A stretch of DNA of 64,000 nt, from contig NZ_MJGO01000007.1 of assembly GCF_001864895.1 (NCBI RefSeq), forward strand, positions 36,866 to 100,865. Reading direction: 5' to 3'. Every line of letters starts with the position of its first letter. Position 1 is the stretch's first letter. This DNA is from Curtobacterium sp. MCBA15_009. GTDB lineage: Bacteria > Actinomycetota > Actinomycetes > Actinomycetales > Microbacteriaceae. Shown in pieces: positions 61,113 to 64,000 of the stretch. The position numbers were made by a program, and so were the translations under genes. The notes under the pieces were generated by a model, which ran no database searches, had not been told where the DNA came from, and saw only the letters and a list, made by a program, of their open reading frames with translations.

Positions 61113-61880
61113 CTACTCGCCCTCGTCCTCGTCGAGCTCGGCCTGGACGTCCGCGGGGATGTCGAAGTTCGAGTAGACGTTCTGCACGTCGTCGGAGTCC
61201 TCGAGCGCGTCGATCAGGCGGAACACCTTGCGGGCGGTGTCGGCGTCGACCGGGACCTTGAGGCCGGGGACGAACTCGGCGTCCGCCGAGTCGTAGTCGA
61301 TGCCGGCGTCCTGCAGGGCGGTGCGTGCGGCGACCAGGTCGCTCGCCTCGGTGATGATCTCGAAGCCGCCGCCCTGGTCGACGACGTCCTCGACGCCGGC
61401 GTCCAGCACCGCGGTCATCACGGTGTCCTCGTCGAGGCCGTCGGTCTTCGTGACCGAGATGACGCCCTTGCGCGAGAAGTTGTAGGCGACGCTGCCCGGG
61501 TCGGCCATGGTGCCGCCGTTGCGGGACATCGCGGTCCGGACCTCGGCTGCAGCACGGTTCTTGTTGTCCGTGAGGCACTCGATGAGCATCGCGACGCCGT
61601 TCGGGCCGTAGCCCTCGTACATGATCGTCGTGTACTCGATGGTCTCGCCCGTGAGACCCGCACCGCGCTTGACGGCGCGGTCGATGTTGTCGTTGGGGAC
61701 CGAGGTCTTCTTGGCCTTCTGCACGGCGTCGACCAGGGTCGGGTTGCCGGACATGTCGGCACCGCCCATCTTCGCGGCGACCTCGATGTTCTTGATCAGC
61801 TTGGCGAACGACTTGGCACGGCGCTGGTCGATGACCGCCTTCTTGTGCTTGGTCGTTGCCCACTTGGAATGCCCGGACAC
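61113..61880 (-). CDS. yebC: YebC/PmpR-family protein
   Basis: A 255-aa conserved protein, first of the yebC-ruvCAB chain. It shows the family start [22 protein letters not shown] (in parts), [30 protein letters not shown], and [21 protein letters not shown] (in parts). YebC proteins have been described as transcriptional regulators and, more recently, as factors that help ribosomes pass proline-rich stretches. GTG start with AGGAGA 5 nt upstream. A TAAAGT box about 40 nt upstream may be the chain's promoter. Confidence 0.94.
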   Translation of the reverse strand: MSGHSKWATTKHKKAVIDQRRAKSFAKLIKNIEVAAKMGGADMSGNPTLVDAVQKAKKTSVPNDNIDRAVKRGAGLTGETIEYTTIMYEGYGPNGVAMLIECLTDNKNRAAAEVRTAMSRNGGTMADPGSVAYNFSRKGVISVTKTDGLDEDTVMTAVLDAGVEDVVDQGGGFEIITEASDLVAARTALQDAGIDYDSADAEFVPGLKVPVDADTARKVFRLIDALEDSDDVQNVYSNFDIPADVQAELDEDEGE

Positions 61881-62046
61881 GGTTCTCCTTGCGTATTGCG
61901 GAACGTGCCGCCCACTTTAGCGGTCCACGGGCCGTCCACCGGCCTGGAGGCACGGCGCGGCTCCGTCACGCCGGTGCGGACCCGGCGGTCGGTCGCGTCC
62001 ACCGCCCTACGATGGTGCGGCAGGGAACGAACCACCAGGGGGACGC

Positions 62047-63375
62047 ATGACCGATCCGTTGTCCGCACTCGCCGCGGCCGTCGCCGCGCTGCCCGAGGAC
62101 CGCGCGCTGCGCCTGCGGTACGCCGAACTGCTCGCCGACGCCGGACGGCACGGCGAGGCGATCGAGCAGGCGGGCACCGTGCTGCAGCAGGCACCGGACG
62201 ACGCGCAGGCCGCCGGGATCGTGCGGGCGTCCGCCCTGGCCGCCGCTGCGGCGCCAGCTGTCGGTGCGGACGGCCCCGGTGCGGCGGACTCCGGTTCGGA
62301 GGGCCCCGGTTCGGCCGCCGGCGGGGCCGGGAGCGGTGGGCCGACGGCGGGCCCGGCGACGTCCGCGCAGGGCGACGGCATCGACTGGTCGGCGCTCGAG
62401 CGGTCGATCGCCGACCCGACCGAGCCGCCGTTCCTCGAGCGGGCGGTGACCGAGGACGGCGAGGCGGTCGCCGCCGTGCCCGAGGACGCCGACCCCGTGG
62501 TCGAGGTCCGGCGCGAGACCGTCCGGCTCGCCGACGTCGGCGGCCTCGAGGTCGTGAAGCGCCGCATCGACGAGTCCTTCCTGCAGCCGATGGCGCACCC
62601 GGAGATCGCGGCCGCGTTCGGCAAGCAGCTCCGCGGGGGCCTGCTGCTGTACGGGCCGCCCGGGTGCGGCAAGACGTTCCTGGCCCGTGCGATCGCCGGC
62701 GAACTCGGAGCGCACTTCCTGTCCGTGACGCTGACGGACGTGCTCGACAAGTTCATCGGCGAGAGTGAGAAGAACGTGCACCGCGTCTTCCGCGAGGCAC
62801 GGCGCCACGCCCCGGCGGTGCTGTTCTTCGACGAGATGGACGCGATCGGCGGCAAGCGCAGCGGCAACACCTCGTCGTCGTTCCGGAACGTCGTGAACCA
62901 GCTCCTCGTCGAGATGGACGGCGTCGACTCGCAGAACGACGGCGTCTACGTGCTCGCCGCGACGAACCACCCGTGGGACGTCGACGCCGCGCTGAAGCGC
63001 CCGGGCCGGTTCGACCGGATGGTCCTGGTGCGCCCGCCGGACGAGGACGCCCGCGAGGCGATCCTCCGCGGCCACCTGCGGAAGCGCCCGATCGAGGGCA
63101 TCGACCTCGACGACCTCGTCCGACGGACCCGCGGGTTCTCCGGCGCCGACCTCGAGCACCTCGTCACGACCGCGGCCGAGAAGGCCATGACCGACTCGAT
63201 CCGCTCCGGCGCCGTGCGACCGGTGCGGATGCCCGACCTGCGCGACGCCCTCAAGGAGGTCAAGCCCTCCATCGGCCCGTGGGTACAGGCCGCCCGCAAC
63301 GTGGCGGAGTACTCGAACAGCAGCGGCGAGTACGACGACATGGCCGAGTGGCTGCGCGAGGAGCGCGAGCTCTGA
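62047..63375 (+). CDS. AAA+ ATPase with N-terminal TPR-like region
   Basis: A 442-aa protein. Residues 1-60 form a helical repeat (ALRLRYAELLADAGRHGEAIEQAGTVLQQAPD, in parts) like a TPR pair. A Gly/Ala-rich linker follows, then a classic AAA domain: VGGLEVVKRRIDESFLQP, Walker A GPPGCGKTFLA, Walker B VLFFDEMDAIGGKRSG, sensor AATNHPWDVD and RPGRFDRM with arginine finger. The lid holds GFSGADLEHLVTTAAEKAM. There is no membrane helix and no protease domain. It resembles FtsH/Vps4-like classical AAA proteins. The stop overlaps the next TPR gene (TGATG), implying a joint role. AGGGGGA lies before the ATG. Confidence 0.85.
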   Translation: MTDPLSALAAAVAALPEDRALRLRYAELLADAGRHGEAIEQAGTVLQQAPDDAQAAGIVRASALAAAAAPAVGADGPGAADSGSEGPGSAAGGAGSGGPTAGPATSAQGDGIDWSALERSIADPTEPPFLERAVTEDGEAVAAVPEDADPVVEVRRETVRLADVGGLEVVKRRIDESFLQPMAHPEIAAAFGKQLRGGLLLYGPPGCGKTFLARAIAGELGAHFLSVTLTDVLDKFIGESEKNVHRVFREARRHAPAVLFFDEMDAIGGKRSGNTSSSFRNVVNQLLVEMDGVDSQNDGVYVLAATNHPWDVDAALKRPGRFDRMVLVRPPDEDAREAILRGHLRKRPIEGIDLDDLVRRTRGFSGADLEHLVTTAAEKAMTDSIRSGAVRPVRMPDLRDALKEVKPSIGPWVQAARNVAEYSNSSGEYDDMAEWLREEREL

Positions 63376-64000
63376 TGCCGGACGCCGTCGACGTCGTCGT
63401 CGAACGCGCGGACGCCCTGCTCGGGTTCGGGCGCCCCGACGAAGCCAGGACGGTCCTCGCGGCGGCGGTCGCCAGCGCGCCGGACGACGTGCGGCTCTGG
63501 GCGACGCTCGCCCGAGCGGAACGGGCACGGCACGACCACACGGCGAGCCGGGTCGCCGCGGAACGCGCACTGGCGATCGACCCCGAGCACGCCGGCGCGA
63601 TGTGGACCCGACTCAACGCGCTCCTCAACACGAACGAGCGGCTCGAGGCGAAGCGCGCGGCCGACCGGCTGCTCGACCGCAGCCCCGACTGGGCGCAGGC
63701 GCACCTGCTCTGGGCCTTCGCGCACACCCGGTGGTCTCGGGCCAAGCGCACCATCACCGAGGAGCAGATCTGGCCGCTCGCCGACGTGCCGCGGGCCGCG
63801 GCCGCCCTCGACCGGGCACTCGAACTGGCCCCGCACGACGCCGTGCTCCTCGCCGACGCCGCCGGGTGCTACCGCGCCCTGTCCTGGACGGACGAGACCT
63901 ACCGGCCGCAGGCGACGGCCGCCCTCGACCGCGCCCTCGAACTCGACCCGAACAACGAGTGGGTGATGCTCGCGGCGGGATCGGCGATGCACGCACCGGG
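63375..64000 (+). CDS. TPR-repeat protein, cut by the window end
   Basis: Begins MPDAVDVVVERADALLGFGR and runs open to the last base, at least 208 aa. Repeats of the TPR pattern are clear (LGFGRPDEARTVLAAAVASAPDD, AERALAIDPEHAGAMW, LDRALELAPHDAVLLADAAG, LDRALELDPNNEW, each in parts). It is coupled to the AAA ATPase by a one-base stop/start overlap. The C-terminus, which may hold membrane helices or a catalytic domain, is outside the window. Confidence 0.8.
   Translation, partial: MPDAVDVVVERADALLGFGRPDEARTVLAAAVASAPDDVRLWATLARAERARHDHTASRVAAERALAIDPEHAGAMWTRLNALLNTNERLEAKRAADRLLDRSPDWAQAHLLWAFAHTRWSRAKRTITEEQIWPLADVPRAAAALDRALELAPHDAVLLADAAGCYRALSWTDETYRPQATAALDRALELDPNNEWVMLAAGSAMHAP

Overview
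High-GC actinobacterial chromosome, read as a member of the Microbacteriaceae and probably close to Curtobacterium. The grounds are the very high GC, frequent GTG starts, mycothiol synthesis (mshC), RbpA, the qcrCAB/ctaE respiratory cluster, PafB/PafC, YebC-RuvCAB and YajC-SecD-SecF-RelA in their usual actinobacterial order. This is mostly housekeeping DNA with about 60 genes. I see no prophage, insertion sequence, CRISPR array or rRNA. The genus is inference.

Layout. 0.1-8.3 kb: D,D-carboxypeptidase, class-C-like serine hydrolase, SGNH hydrolase, acyl-CoA dehydrogenase-like protein, DNA polymerase IV and an SF2 helicase. 8.3-15.1 kb: type II NADH dehydrogenase-like enzyme, CCA-adding-like HD protein, tRNA-Leu(GAG), M20 peptidase, uppP and mshC. 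15.1-16.0 kb: an array of inverted-repeat elements. 16.0-28.1 kb: PAC2 protein, HAD phosphatase, trmI, FKBP lipoprotein, pafB-pafC, a second repeat array, tatC-helY, lnt and rbpA. 28.1-33.6 kb: SPFH/NfeD pair, two SDR-fold enzymes, Nudix hydrolase, small membrane and acidic proteins, TetR regulator. 33.7-38.9 kb: a divergent glycerol/dihydroxyacetone locus, dhaKLM against glpF-glpK. 39.0-45.5 kb: trpD, ctaE-qcrC-qcrA-qcrB and an Rv0805-like cyclic-nucleotide phosphodiesterase. 45.5-46.1 kb: a third repeat array, made of long hairpins. 46.1-52.7 kb: Stealth phosphotransferase, an SDR/SGNH/membrane operon, deoC, ROK protein and a hypothetical. 52.7-61.9 kb: the reverse-strand chain yebC-ruvC-ruvA-ruvB-yajC-secD-secF-rhodanese-relA. 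61.9-64.0 kb: a TPR-AAA ATPase and a TPR protein cut by the window end.

How parts connect. PafB/PafC form a DNA-damage activator in mycobacteria, and dinB in this window has a close match to the promoter they use. The order trmI-FKBP-pafB-pafC-tatC-helY keeps both flanks of the classic Pup-proteasome locus, but mpa, dop, pup, prcBA, pafA and tatA are absent from it. Glycerol uptake and phosphorylation (glpF, glpK) and PTS-type dihydroxyacetone phosphorylation (dhaKLM) face each other across two identical 14-bp palindromes. rbpA has a SigR/SigH-like promoter. Many genes are probably translated from leaderless mRNAs, with a TANNNT -10 box 6-8 nt before the start codon. Three unrelated-looking arrays of intergenic structured repeats are the least explained sequence here.
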